Part shown: positions 53,152 through 64,000 of the stretch, piece by piece
Layout of the letters: every line of letters begins with the position of its first letter
Position numbering within the stretch: the first letter of the stretch is position 1
Source: Faunimonas pinastri
Lineage (GTDB): Bacteria > Pseudomonadota > Alphaproteobacteria > Rhizobiales > Afifellaceae
Assembly (NCBI RefSeq): GCF_900110915.1
Contig: NZ_FOFG01000013.1
Location: 60,658-124,657, forward strand
Length of the DNA: 64,000 bases
Direction: 5' to 3'
Program-made: the position numbers and the translations under genes
Notes under the pieces: generated by a model
The model's database searches: none
The model's input: the letters and a program-made list of their open reading frames with translations, nothing else
What the model was told of the DNA's origin: nothing

Positions 53152-54686
53152 TATCCCCTAACCTCGTCATTGCCTCGCCTGCCCCACCATGGAGCGGAGT
53201 CGATGGCAGCGCCATCCTTCCGGAATTCAACATATAGTATCGGCTGGGCGGAAGTGTGGTCCAGAGTTCCGATACTGGCCAGCCGCTTGGCCCCCATCGC
53301 AGCGATAGGTTCTCCGGCAAGGACGAATTGGCCGAGTTGGGCGTCGATCCGCTCCATCCCGGCCATCACTATATGATACCCGTCGCCCGCATTCAGGATC
53401 AAGACCTGACCATAGGAGCGGAACGGGCCGGCATAGACCACCCAGCCGTCGGCGGGTGCCACGACGACGCTGCCGGGGGCGGCGGCGATCGACAGCCCCT
53501 GCGAGGTGCCGCCGAGCCCGTCGGGCGCACCATAGGCCAGTTCCGTCTCCCCGTTGACGGGCAGCTTGAGCAGGCCCTTGGCCTTGGCGAAATGAACGGC
53601 CGGGGCGATGCGGCTGGCGTCGGCGAAGCGCTCAGCCGCCTTCCCCGCCGGCACGTCGGGCGCTTTTGCCGCGGCTTCCGCCTCCTGCTTCACCTTGGCC
53701 GCGCTGGCGAGATTGGCCTCCAGCGACTTGATCAGCCCTTCCAGCGAGCTTGCCTGCGAAGCGAGGCCATCGGCCTTGCCCTTCTCCGATTCGAGTGCCT
53801 GCTGGGTTTCCTCGCGCTGCTGGCGCTTGGCGTCCATCAGCAGGTTCAGCCGCGCCTGCTCCTCGCCGAGGGAGGCGTATTGCCGCTTCAGCGTATCGCG
53901 CTCCGCCTGGATCTTGTCGCTGACATCCGTCAGTTGCTTCAGATCGGCGGCAAGCGCTTCGGCCTGCACGCGAATGTCGGGCAGGATCGCTCCGGCGAGG
54001 ATGGAACCGCGAATGGCGGCCAGCGCATCCTCCGGCCGCGACAGGAGCGCCGGCGGGGGCGTGCGCCCCATGCGCTGCAAGGCCATCAGCACCTCCGCCA
54101 GCACGCCGCGACGCTCCTGCAGGGAGCGGCGGATGCCGTCCTCGTTGCCGTGAAGTTCGTCCAGATGCTTTTCCGCCCCGGTCACCTTGTCCTCCGCGTC
54201 GCGAAGGCGCTGGGCCGTGTCGATCAATTGCTGGTTCAGGGACGAGCGATCTTCCTCGATCCGGGAAATCTCGCCCTTGAGTTCGTCCTGCCGCTGCTGC
54301 GAAACCGAGATGGAGCGGCGGATCGCTTCGAGTTCCGCCTCGCGCGCCTGCCTGCGGTCCTCCGTGGTCGGCCCGAGCGAGGCGGTCGCTTCGGGCGTTG
54401 CAGAGACGGCCGAGGGGGCGCCAGCGGCGGCCTTGTTCCGGGGCGAAGCCGAAGCATCGGGTGGCGCCGCGGCTTGCGGCGCGGGATCGCCGGGCGGCAC
54501 CCCTTCGGGCAGCGGGGCGTCCTGGTCCGTATCGGTCACCGCCAGGACGGGCGCGGCGCTTGCCGCGCTAGAATGATGCACGTGCCGGACGGATCGGGCG
54601 AGCGCCATTCCCGAGGGCGCGACAAGGCAGGCGGCCGCCAGAATGGCCGCCGGCTTCAGCCGCTTCGGAAAGGCGCGATTCACCAT
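53151..54686 (-). CDS. EnvC-like murein hydrolase activator (degenerate M23/LytM)
   Basis: 511 residues: N-terminal signal (about 10-32), Ala/Pro-rich linker, long coiled coil (about 112-345) and a C-terminal LytM domain (about 375-505). The usual zinc residues of M23 endopeptidases are not in place: YHIVMAGMERID and LYVEFRKDG occur where active enzymes show H-x-H, so it should act as activator of amidases such as AmiC rather than as hydrolase, as EnvC does. It lies directly upstream of ctpA in the same operon. Role in septal peptidoglycan splitting. Confidence 0.9.
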   Translation of the reverse strand: MVNRAFPKRLKPAAILAAACLVAPSGMALARSVRHVHHSSAASAAPVLAVTDTDQDAPLPEGVPPGDPAPQAAAPPDASASPRNKAAAGAPSAVSATPEATASLGPTTEDRRQAREAELEAIRRSISVSQQRQDELKGEISRIEEDRSSLNQQLIDTAQRLRDAEDKVTGAEKHLDELHGNEDGIRRSLQERRGVLAEVLMALQRMGRTPPPALLSRPEDALAAIRGSILAGAILPDIRVQAEALAADLKQLTDVSDKIQAERDTLKRQYASLGEEQARLNLLMDAKRQQREETQQALESEKGKADGLASQASSLEGLIKSLEANLASAAKVKQEAEAAAKAPDVPAGKAAERFADASRIAPAVHFAKAKGLLKLPVNGETELAYGAPDGLGGTSQGLSIAAAPGSVVVAPADGWVVYAGPFRSYGQVLILNAGDGYHIVMAGMERIDAQLGQFVLAGEPIAAMGAKRLASIGTLDHTSAQPILYVEFRKDGAAIDSAPWWGRRGNDEVRG

Positions 54687-54718
54687 GACCTACTATGACA
54701 CGACCATCTGCTAAGCGT

Positions 54719-55201
54719 TTATGAACGATGATAGGGATGACCGGACAAGATCGTGGTGGCGCGATAGATCTGCTCCAGAAGCAGCGCGCGCACGATCTGG
54801 TGAGGCCATGTCATGCGGCCGAAGCAGAGCGTCCGGTGCGACCGCGCCAGAAGCGAGGGCGCAAGCCCGTCCGGCCCGCCGATGACGAAGGCCATCTCGG
54901 AGATGCCGCCGTCGGCTCCGGCCCGTAGCCAGCCCGCGAAGGCTTCGCTGTCGACCATTTCGCCGCCCTCGTCGAGGCAGACGATCCGGTCGGCGCCGGA
55001 CAGGACGGCTGAGATCGCCTCCGCCTCTCCCCCCTTGCGGTCATCCGCGCGGGAGGCGTGGGATTCCGCCAGTTCCCGCATTTCGATGCGCCGCAACCCA
55101 AGCGGACGCCCGGATTTCCGGGCGCGTGAGAGATAGCGGTCGCACAATTCCGTCTCGGGGCCGGATTTCAGCCGGCCCACGGCAACGATGCTGATATCCA
55201 T
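54719..55201 (-). CDS. rlmH: 23S rRNA (pseudouridine1915-N3) methyltransferase
   Basis: 160-residue SPOUT methyltransferase that methylates pseudouridine 1915 in helix 69 of 23S rRNA. It begins MDISIVAVGRLKSGPE and shows the SAM-binding knot with FVIGGPDGLAPSLLAR and MTWPHQIVRALLLEQIYRA. Placed after rsfS, the normal order, separated by six bases, so it is cotranscribed with it. Confidence 0.96.
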   Translation of the reverse strand: MDISIVAVGRLKSGPETELCDRYLSRARKSGRPLGLRRIEMRELAESHASRADDRKGGEAEAISAVLSGADRIVCLDEGGEMVDSEAFAGWLRAGADGGISEMAFVIGGPDGLAPSLLARSHRTLCFGRMTWPHQIVRALLLEQIYRATTILSGHPYHRS

Positions 55202-55207
55202 GCGCCG

Positions 55208-55711
55208 TCAGGCGCGCGCCAGAAGGTCCGCGGCCGGCTCGGCCATCCACATCTTCTCGATGTTGTAGAAGGACCGCACTTCCGGACGGAAGATGTGCAC
55301 GATCACCTCGCCGCAATCGATCAGGACCCAGTCGCAATGCGGCAGGCCCTCGACCTTGAGCGGACCGAAGCCGCGCTCCTTGAGATCGCGAATCAGGTGG
55401 TCGGCGATCGCGCCGACATGGCGGTTCGAGCGGCCCGAAGTGACGACCATGTGGTCACCCAGGGACGACTTGCCGGTGATGTCGATGGCGATCGTTTCCT
55501 CAGCCTTGGAATCATCCAGGCTCGCAAGGACCGCTTCAAGCGTTCGCCCGGACAGCATGGCGTCAGGCGAAACTTCGGCAACAACTGCGCTGGCCGTGGA
55601 AGCCTCGCTTCCAGTCAAAGTATTCAGGGCTTCATCCTCTTGGTTCACCCTTGGCAGGCGGCTTTTTGCCGCCACGGGTCTAAAATAGGTCTTCGCGACC
55701 CCTACTTTCAA
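55208..55711 (-). CDS. rsfS: Ribosome silencing factor RsfS
   Basis: 167 residues; binds uL14 and prevents 50S joining with 30S under starvation. The conserved block is LDDSKAEETIAIDITGKSSLGDHMV, VTSGRSNRHVGAIADHL and VIVHIFRPEVRSFYNIEKMW. The first 50 residues are not conserved. I take the TTG at 55711 as start: AAAGGA lies six bases before it and TTGA overlaps the nadD stop, a coupling pattern. An internal ATG at 55558 is the alternative. Confidence 0.92.
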   Translation of the reverse strand: MKVGVAKTYFRPVAAKSRLPRVNQEDEALNTLTGSEASTASAVVAEVSPDAMLSGRTLEAVLASLDDSKAEETIAIDITGKSSLGDHMVVTSGRSNRHVGAIADHLIRDLKERGFGPLKVEGLPHCDWVLIDCGEVIVHIFRPEVRSFYNIEKMWMAEPAADLLARA

Positions 55712-56352
55712 GGCAAATCCTTTGTTGCCTCTTCGCTCTTCTGCTGGAGCACCCTCAGCGCCGTCGAAGAGAGGGGGGTCCGGGGGCCGGTTATGAAGGT
55801 CCAGGCCGGCGGTTTGCGGTTGGCGAGATCGGCCGCCGCAAAGTCCGGAACCCGATCCGCCCAGAGAGCCTGCGCCGCCCGCGAGGACAGCGCAGCATTC
55901 AACGATCCCGGACGGTTGACCACTGCGATCGGCACCGTTTCCGCAATCGTCTGCCAGCGATCCCAGCGATCGAGCTGGCGAAGATTATCGCTGCCCATGA
56001 TCCAGACGAAGCGCACGCCTTGCGCCCGTCGCGTCAGCGTCGCCAGCAGATCGGCGGTGTAGCGCGTGCCGAGCTCCGCTTCCAGCCCCGTCACCACGAT
56101 CTGCGGATGGGCGGCGATCTCGGCGGCGCGTCGCATGCGCTCGGAAAGCGGCGGCAGGTGGCTCGTATCCTTAAGGGGATTGCCGGGCGTCACCAGCCAC
56201 CAGATCCGGTCGAGCTTCAGCCGATGGAGCGCCAGCAGGCTGACCTGTCGATGCCCGGCATGAGCGGGATTGAACGAGCCGCCATAGAGCCCGATACGCT
56301 GGCCGGGCGAGAAAGGCGGAAGCCCCTGTTCGATCCTGCTCGGCTGCGTCAT
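55708..56352 (-). CDS. nadD: Nicotinate-nucleotide adenylyltransferase
   Basis: Adds AMP to nicotinate mononucleotide in NAD synthesis. 214 residues; the nucleotidyltransferase motif is YGGSFNPAHAGH (about 23-34) and the second SSTALR near 199-204. It carries the WWLVTPGNPLK segment typical of NadD. The ATG at 56352 follows the proA stop by five bases; the frame upstream overlaps proA and is spurious. Overlaps rsfS by four bases. Confidence 0.95.
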   Translation of the reverse strand: MTQPSRIEQGLPPFSPGQRIGLYGGSFNPAHAGHRQVSLLALHRLKLDRIWWLVTPGNPLKDTSHLPPLSERMRRAAEIAAHPQIVVTGLEAELGTRYTADLLATLTRRAQGVRFVWIMGSDNLRQLDRWDRWQTIAETVPIAVVNRPGSLNAALSSRAAQALWADRVPDFAAADLANRKPPAWTFITGPRTPLSSTALRVLQQKSEEATKDLP

Positions 56353-56357
56353 GAAGG

Positions 56358-57664
56358 CTAGGGCCTGACCTGGCCGTTGCCGTGGACGCGGTACTTGAAG
56401 CTGGTGAGCTGCTCGACTCCCACTGGCCCGCGCGCATGCATCTTGCCCGTCGCAATGCCGATCTCCGCGCCCATGCCGAACTCGCCGCCATCGGCGAACT
56501 GCGTGGACGCGTTGTGGAGGACGACCGCCGAATCGACTTCCGAGAGGAAGCGGGCGGCCGCCGCCTCGTCGGCCGTGACGATCGCGTCGGTGTGGTGCGA
56601 GCCAAAGGTCGCGATATGGGCGATCGCCGCGTCCAGCCCGTCCACGACCCGCACCGCGATGATGGCGTCCAGATATTCGGCGTGCCAGTCCGCCTCGGTT
56701 GCCGGGATCACCCCATCGGCATGGGACTGGATCTCGGCATCGCCGCGCACCTCGCAACCCGCCTCGCGCAGCGCCTCGACCAGCGGCCGGGCATGGGTGG
56801 CGAGCACCGCCCGGTCGATCAGCAGCGTTTCCGTCGCGCCGCAGACGCCGGTGCGCCGCATCTTGGCGTTGACGAGGATCGTTCGCGCCATCTCCAGATC
56901 GGCGTCGCGATGAATGAAGAGGTGCACGACCCCTTCAAGGTGGGCGAAGACCGGCACACGGGCTTCCGCCTGCACGCGGGCGACGAGGCTCTTGCCGCCA
57001 CGCGGCACGATGACGTCCACCGCGCCATCCAGTCCGCGCAGCATCTCGCCCACGGCTGCCCGGTCGCGCGTGGGCACGAGCTGGATCGCCGTTTCCGGCA
57101 GACCCGCATGGCGGAGCCCTTCGACAAGGCAGGCGTGGATGGCGGTGGAGGTTCGATGCGCATCCGAGCCGCCGCGCAGAATGGCAGCGTTGCCGGCCTT
57201 CAGGCACAGCGCGCCGGCATCGGCGGTGACGTTGGGACGGCTTTCGAAGATCACGCCGATGACGCCGATCGGGGTGCGCACCCGCTCGATCTGCAATCCA
57301 TTCGGCCGATCCCAGGCCGCGATGATCGAGCCCACGGGGTCGGCGATATCGGCGATATCCTCCAGCGCACGCGCGATGCTCTCGATGCGCGCCGGGTTCA
57401 GCGTACCCCGGTCGATCAGTGCGGCGCTCGCGCCGTTGGCGCGCATGGCCGCGAGATCCTCGGCATTGGCGGCGAGGATCGTTTCGGCACGCTCGCGGAC
57501 GACGGTGGCGGCGTGGCGGAGCGCGGCGTTCTTCGCCTCCGACGGGGCGGTGGCAAGACGGGCGGCGGCGGCTTTGGCTTGCTGCCCGATCGCGCTCATC
57601 AGTTCGGCCGTATCGGGGCTCGCGCCGGCGCCAGCCTCGGCTGCGCGGATGTCAGGCTGTGCGT

Positions 57665-57668
<4 letters not shown>
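56358..57668 (-). CDS. proA: Glutamate-5-semialdehyde dehydrogenase (gamma-glutamyl phosphate reductase)
   Basis: Second proline-synthesis enzyme; reduces gamma-glutamyl phosphate with NADPH. 436 residues: [25 protein letters not shown] and the catalytic Cys in [15 protein letters not shown]. The ATG at 57668 overlaps the proB stop by four bases, so expression is coupled. The coenzyme-binding part starts around [15 protein letters not shown]. Assignment is firm. Confidence 0.97.
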
Positions 57669-60382
<2,714 letters not shown>

Positions 60383-60390
60383 GAAGCGCC

Positions 60391-60427
60391 CAAACAAAAA
60401 GGGGAAGCGGTGGCCCCGCTTCCCCTT
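60391..60427 (-). terminator. Intrinsic terminator of rplU-rpmA
   Basis: A 12-bp stem (60399-60410 with 60416-60427) around TGGCC; on the reverse strand it runs into TTTTTGTTTG. Transcription of the following GNAT-obgE operon must read through or restart. Confidence 0.9.
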
Positions 60428-60467
60428 CTGAACTCGACATGGGTCGGCGGGCGCCGGCCCGAGCCGG

Positions 60468-60740
60468 CTACTCTGCGGCTTCGAGCACCGGCGGGAGAAC
60501 GGACACGTAGGTACGGTCGTTCGCCTTGTGCTGGAACACGACATGACCCTCGACCACCGCGAAGATGGTGTGGTCCTTGCCCATGCCGACGTTCTGGCCG
60601 GGGTGCCACTTGGTGCCGCGCTGGCGGATGATGATGTTGCCGGGAATCACGGCTTCGCCACCGAACTTCTTCACGCCGAGGCGACGGCCTGCGGTATCGC
60701 GGCCGTTACGGGACGAGCCGCCTGCTTTTTTGTGAGCCAT
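60468..60740 (-). CDS. rpmA: 50S ribosomal protein L27 (bL27)
   Basis: 90 residues, starting [20 protein letters not shown], with GNIIIRQRG and the [15 protein letters not shown] segment. The N-terminal tail reaches the peptidyl transferase centre. Cotranscribed with rplU (25 bases apart). Confidence 0.98.
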   Translation of the reverse strand: MAHKKAGGSSRNGRDTAGRRLGVKKFGGEAVIPGNIIIRQRGTKWHPGQNVGMGKDHTIFAVVEGHVVFQHKANDRTYVSVLPPVLEAAE

Positions 60741-60765
60741 GGTGCTTCTCCTGCTCGCCTATCGA

Positions 60766-61083
60766 TTACTGGGCCGCGCCGGCAATGCCGGTGATGCGCA
60801 CGATCGTGTAGTCCTGGCGGTGACCGTTCTTGCGGCGCGAATTCTGCCGACGGCGCTTCTTGAAGATGATAATCTTCCGGCCGCGCTTGTGTTCCACGAT
60901 CTCGGCGGCGACGGACGCGCCCTGGACCAGCGGTGCGCCGACCTGCGGCTGCTCGCCGCCCAGCATCAGCACTTCGCCGAAGGTCACGGTCTCGCCGGCT
61001 TCACCCGGGAGCTTTTCGATCTGAATGGTATCGTTGGCGGCAACACGGTACTGCTTGCCGCCGGTTTTGATGACTGCGAACAT
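60766..61083 (-). CDS. rplU: 50S ribosomal protein L21 (bL21)
   Basis: 105 residues, starting [20 protein letters not shown] and ending in [18 protein letters not shown], the RNA-binding signature. First gene of rplU-rpmA. The leader from the promoter at 61218-61246 is about 130 bases and contains a GGGC/GCCC hairpin, perhaps a regulatory leader. Confidence 0.98.
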   Translation of the reverse strand: MFAVIKTGGKQYRVAANDTIQIEKLPGEAGETVTFGEVLMLGGEQPQVGAPLVQGASVAAEIVEHKRGRKIIIFKKRRRQNSRRKNGHRQDYTIVRITGIAGAAQ

Positions 61084-61217
61084 CTTGTCCTCGCGTTCGA
61101 ATCCCGCCTCGCCGGAAACCGGTCGGGTGAGCTTCTTTCAGTCTGACCAGCAGGCCGGGCGACATGCCCGACCCATACAAAGAAAGGCGCGAGCCAAGGG
61201 TCCGCGCCGACGGGTTG

Positions 61218-61246
61218 CATAAAGGCGCTTGCGCGGGAAAAGTCAA
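61218..61246 (-). promoter_or_regulatory. Promoter of rplU-rpmA
   Basis: On the reverse strand CTTGACT (TTGACT at 61246-61241), 17-base spacer, TTTATG (61223-61218). The CTTGAC -35 is the strong alphaproteobacterial form. It is back-to-back with the tRNA-Ser transcript. Confidence 0.75.
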
Positions 61247-61275
61247 GCTTCTCTCACCCATGCACGCAAAGCGAC

Positions 61276-61302
61276 TTGTGCCCGCGCCCCACACCGTATA
61301 GA
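61276..61302 (+). promoter_or_regulatory. Possible promoter of tRNA-Ser
   Basis: TTGTGC and TATAGA with a short 15-base spacer, 36 bases before the tRNA; weaker than the rplU promoter. Confidence 0.35.
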
Positions 61303-61338
61303 TACCCGCCTGCCTTAGACCACGAGCGCCAGCGTTTC

Positions 61339-61428
61339 GGAGGGGTGCCAGAGTGGTCGAATGGGACGGTCTCGAAAACCGTTGTGCGGGCAACCGTACC
61401 GTGGGTTCGAATCCCACCCCCTCCGCCA
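61339..61428 (+). tRNA. tRNA-Ser (anticodon CGA)
   Basis: 90 bases with long variable arm and encoded CCA. Acceptor GGAGGGG pairs with CCCCTCC, anticodon stem ACGGT/ACCGT with loop CTCGAAA giving CGA, TΨC arm GGGTTCGAATCCC. tRNA-Ser genes are frequent integration targets, and the DNA beyond it is sparse and degraded. Confidence 0.97.
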
Positions 61429-61897
61429 TTAACTCATTGTTTCTTTTGCTTAATCAGCAACAATAATGTGGCTTACCTGAAAGCTGGATTCGTCTCGCCC
61501 GCCTTCCGGCGCGCAACATATGCGCAACACAGCTGTTGTTGCTGGCGGCAGCTACGGGCAGCAGAAGCGAGTTGGCACTCGGCTTCGACGATTCGCCCCG
61601 CGAGGTGCCGGAACGACAGGCTTAGACGCGGGTCTGCCTCTTTAACTGCAAGGCTGTACCAGTCCAGCCTGAGTAGGCAAGTTACAGCTACCCACCTTTT
61701 CGCTCCCAAGGACGGACCGGTCGCACCGGAGTTACCCCTCTTCGTCTGAAATTCCGGCGTCAGAAGTCAGCAGGCTCTAATTGAGCCGAGAAGGGGCACG
61801 CGCCGCATCTGACATTTCGTTGAACGACTGTCCGATAATGCCAGTCGCTAAAGGCATGACGACGTCAAGTCTGCTTCCGCTCCCCTAGCACGGGTTT
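61429..61897. other. Gene-poor stretch downstream of tRNA-Ser
   Basis: 469 bases with no supported gene. The first 60 bases are AT-rich compared with the rest of the window. No integrase fragment and no second copy of the tRNA 3' end could be read here. Confidence 0.5.
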
Positions 61898-62852
61898 TCA
61901 TGGTTGAATGCTTCGATCTCGGCGCGCCTTCGGTCCGCCGGGTGAAGCCACAGAGAGAACTGTTCGGTCAGATCCGGCCGCGATCTGTTTGTCCAGACGG
62001 GATCCCCAAGCGGTTGGATCCAGCGTGCCGTCCAGCACCTTGAGGACAAGCGCCACATCAGAGCCGGCCTCTGCGGAGTCCGTGGCGTAGCGGCGAGCGG
62101 CGTAGATCTGCATCAGTCGGGCGGTGGCGGCGCCGTGCAGGATGCTGTCACTGTCGCGCAAGGCGGCAACGAGCCGGCCCACCGTCCATTGCGGCTCCGT
62201 CTCCACGATGTACCTGCGCGCTTCCAGGGCCTGGATCGTATGCGCCATGAAGCTTTCCTGGACCCTGATGCTGCCGGGCTTGCGCCCGCGCAGATAGAAG
62301 GAGGCGCGGAAGTGCGTGGTGTGCATCATCGGCTTGTCGATCGCCTGCTGCAGCGTCAGACGGTGTTACCGGCCACGACGGCGATCCGCCTGTGCAGGGC
62401 GCTGTCCCAGAGTTCATGGCGTCCGCCGTCGCTGGTTGTCGTCAGGCGCTACGCCGAGCGTTCCAGAGCGTTGCAATCTGCCGGCGAGGCGCGCAAGACT
62501 GCCAGCGCCGCCAGCGTGCGCTCGATGGCTTCGCGCTTCCATCACCGCAGCCGGATCGGTCAGCGCGGGAATAGCGGCGAGCAGCGCCCCCTCCCCTGGG
62601 CCTGTTGCCGACAAAGGTGCCCTTGCCCTGCTGCCGCCAGATCAGGCCCTCGGCCTCCAGCACCTCCAGAGCGCGGCGGATGACGCGGCGACCGAAACCG
62701 AAGGGGCGGGGCAATTCGCGTTCCGGCGCAAGCTGCATGTCGCCGTGAAGAGGATGGCCGGCGACATGGAGGCGGAGACGCTCCAGCGCCGCGCCGGAAT
62801 TGGAAGCCGACCGGCTGGTATGCCTGTTCGGTGCCGCGTTCCCGCTCTGCAT
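61898..62852 (-). pseudogene. GntR/FadR-type regulator, inactivated by frameshifts and stops
   Basis: The GntR winged helix is clear in one frame (ERELPRPFGFGRRVIRRALE, then LEAEGLIWRQQGKGTFVG, about 62610-62800). The FCD ligand domain continues in other frames: LLAAIPALTDPAAVMEAR, then TLAALAVLRASPADCNALE, then, after an in-frame TAG at 62451-62449, ELWDSALHRRIAVVAGNT, a TGA at 62358-62356, and finally DKPMMHTTHFRASFYLRG. At least three frame changes and two stops mean that no functional protein can be made. Several changes are near G runs. The extreme ends are uncertain; the last 100 codons in the final frame are not clearly FCD. Confidence 0.8.
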
Positions 62853-63462
62853 TCGATCCCCGAAGCCAGATGAACGCGGACTGGCAAGAGACCGATCTAC
62901 AGAATTGGTTCCGCCTGCGGGAGTCGAAAATTTGGGCGATCCTGGCGAACGGCTGAGCAGATCGGCCTGGCAAACGTTTAGCCGCGAACCTAATCGGAAG
63001 GTTGGTCACGCGAATACTGTGCATGGAGCCGCGTGTTATTTGTGCAAAACCCTACGTCGCCGCCCGGATAAGCCGTGCAAGGCCGACTTCAGATGTCGCA
63101 CTCCAGCGCCCGGCGCTCTGCCAGGAGTCCGTGGAGGCGCGCGCGTTAAAGCTTTGAAGGTACTTCAGCTTTGGGGAGAGGATGAACGCTTGGGACGGCG
63201 GGAACGGGCGCTGTTCGAAGATTATTTCAGTAGAGGCCAAAAATGTCGGTCCGCTTTTCTGCGGAGAGCAGCCGAAAGCATGTTGCAAGCGGCAGGCGAG
63301 GTCGATTGCCAGAACTCCCGCTCGTCCTGCCGTGCCAAGGGGTTCGCCACCCAATCACGTCGTGCATCTCATACGACCTGTCGCGGCACGAACTGGATCG
63401 GAGATCCTTTTGGCACGCAGTTTGCTTACTCACCAACGACCTGCACATAATCGGAGGTTCGA
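62853..63462. other. Gene-poor stretch between the GntR pseudogene and the LuxR fragment
   Basis: 610 bases with only short open frames that lack ribosome sites or recognisable families. I see no luxI remnant and no transposase. Codon pattern is unlike the tight housekeeping genes to the left. Confidence 0.5.
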
Positions 63463-63905
63463 TTGAGTTCCATCTCCGCAGGACCGCTCGGCTTGAGCAG
63501 ATCTGTCCCGGGCAGCGCGATAGCGGACCTGTTCCGCCGTCTCGACAGTTGCGAGCGGGAAGAAGAAGCTCAAAGTCTTGCCGGTGACATCGTCCAGAGC
63601 CTTGGCTTCGCTTATTTCTCCTATGGTGTGCCCTGGCTCGCAGCCGATTGGGGGCGTCCGAACGATACGGGCATGCTGCTGACCACCTATCCCGAAGGTT
63701 GGCAGAACTGGTATCGCAAGCGGAGCTATCATGCCGAGGATGCGGTGATCCTGCGCGGGCGGAATGCTTTGCGCCCCTTCAACTGGGGCGACGAGGATCA
63801 CCTCAGCAGCATCGAGCCGAGCTCGCGGGGGTTGTTCTTCGAAGCCCAGGAATTCGGCATCGGCAGCGGCATCGCGATCCCGGTGCATGGGCCCGGGAAT
63901 ATGAG
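63463..63905 (+). pseudogene. LuxR-type quorum-sensing regulator fragment (autoinducer-binding domain), interrupted
   Basis: From a TTG start at 63463 with CGGAGG upstream the frame reads an autoinducer-binding domain: LFRRLDSCEREEEAQSLAGD, LGFAYFSYGVPWLA, TTYPEGWQNWYRKRSYHAED with the conserved Trp/Tyr/Asp pocket residues, LRPFNWGD, and SSRGLFFEAQEFGIGSGIAI followed by PVHGPGNM. At about residue 147 the similarity stops where an IS-like terminus begins; the DNA-binding helix-turn-helix domain is absent. No luxI gene lies in the window, so it was probably a LuxR solo. Translation beyond the junction runs into unrelated sequence. Confidence 0.75.
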
Positions 63906-64000
63906 TGACGTGCCTCCAGGAATTCGGACCGTTTTGAGCTGGAATTTTCCACTTATGATCCCGGGATCGGGACGAGGAGAATTCCATGAAGACGTCGAAG
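63906..64000 (+). mobile_element. Left end of an IS3-family insertion sequence, cut by window edge
   Basis: TGACGTGCCTCC at 63906-63917 resembles an IS3-family terminal repeat (TGAcctGCCcCC type). Eighty bases later GAGGAGA is followed by an ATG at 63986 that begins MKTSK, as in OrfA of many rhizobial IS3-family elements (MKTSKF-S-AQ type). Only five codons are visible, so the family call rests on few residues plus the position inside a broken luxR gene. Confidence 0.55.

Noticed and set aside
63430..63987. Reverse-strand frame over the luxR region
   Set aside because: The forward strand gives a clear autoinducer-binding domain in this stretch, so the reverse frame is a shadow.

Overview
The window is high-GC DNA, mostly densely packed housekeeping genes, and looks like an alphaproteobacterium of the order Hyphomicrobiales (Rhizobiales). 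The signs are: the block rplU-rpmA-GNAT-obgE-proB-proA-nadD-rsfS-rlmH-envC-ctpA-polysaccharide deacetylase-rppH; alphaproteobacterial families (DUF2794, DUF167/YggT, an 81-residue MTDHTRELY-type protein); a GTTC-N7-GTTC LexA box in front of imuA; and CTTGAC-type -35 elements. I cannot name the genus.

Layout. 1-2.3 kb: 3' end of aconitase. 2.3-7.7 kb: an SGNH arylesterase facing a YbbA/YbbP-like ABC exporter, with an HPP membrane protein between them. 7.7-10.5 kb: BAX-inhibitor-1-like protein, phosphinothricin-type acetyltransferase, DUF2794, a probable unannotated small RNA, and thpR. 10.5-13.1 kb: the SOS mutagenesis pair imuA-imuB, overlapping out of phase, without dnaE2 directly downstream. 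13.2-20.8 kb: a GNAT-PAP2 fusion, argG, a MarR regulator, typA, another GNAT, ppa, and DUF167/YggT. 21-22.4 kb: ECF sigma and RskA-type anti-sigma pair, then tRNA-Ala. 22.5-30.5 kb: envelope and stress genes (CelD-like acyltransferase, Usp, 2-hydroxyacid dehydrogenase, Tim44-domain protein, Yellow/MRJP protein, small exported proteins, CsbD-like protein, YciF-like ferritin fold). 30.6-34 kb: a GH-A-type glycosidase, galE, a transglutaminase-like protease. 34.1-39.3 kb: a tetR-MFP-RND efflux operon with a clear operator palindrome. 39.3-45.9 kb: a phosphoesterase, then a nitrogen-compound cluster (creatininase family, Rid family, NMT1/THI5-type ABC importer, cytosine-deaminase-like amidohydrolase). 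46-50 kb: small stress proteins, cold-shock protein, tRNA-Arg, SNase-like protein, M48 lipoprotein. 50.1-61.1 kb: the long reverse-strand housekeeping block listed above. 61.3-64 kb: tRNA-Ser(CGA), then sparse decayed DNA with a frameshifted GntR/FadR pseudogene and a LuxR-type quorum-sensing regulator apparently cut by an IS3-family element that runs off the window.

How parts work together. YbbA/YbbP couple through a 4-base overlap, as do the MFP and RND genes and the ABC ATPase and permease. The reverse block from obgE to nadD is chained by overlaps and joins GTPase-dependent ribosome assembly, proline synthesis, NAD synthesis, ribosome silencing and rRNA methylation; envC and ctpA continue it towards cell-wall remodelling. 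The ECF/anti-sigma pair forms a regulatory unit.

I found no CRISPR array, prophage or clear antiphage system. The best candidates for something new are the GNAT-PAP2 fusion, the orphan terminator with a structured RNA candidate near 9.7-9.86 kb, the long imuA/imuB dual-coding overlap, the 40-46 kb cluster, and the IS-interrupted LuxR gene in the island-like right end.
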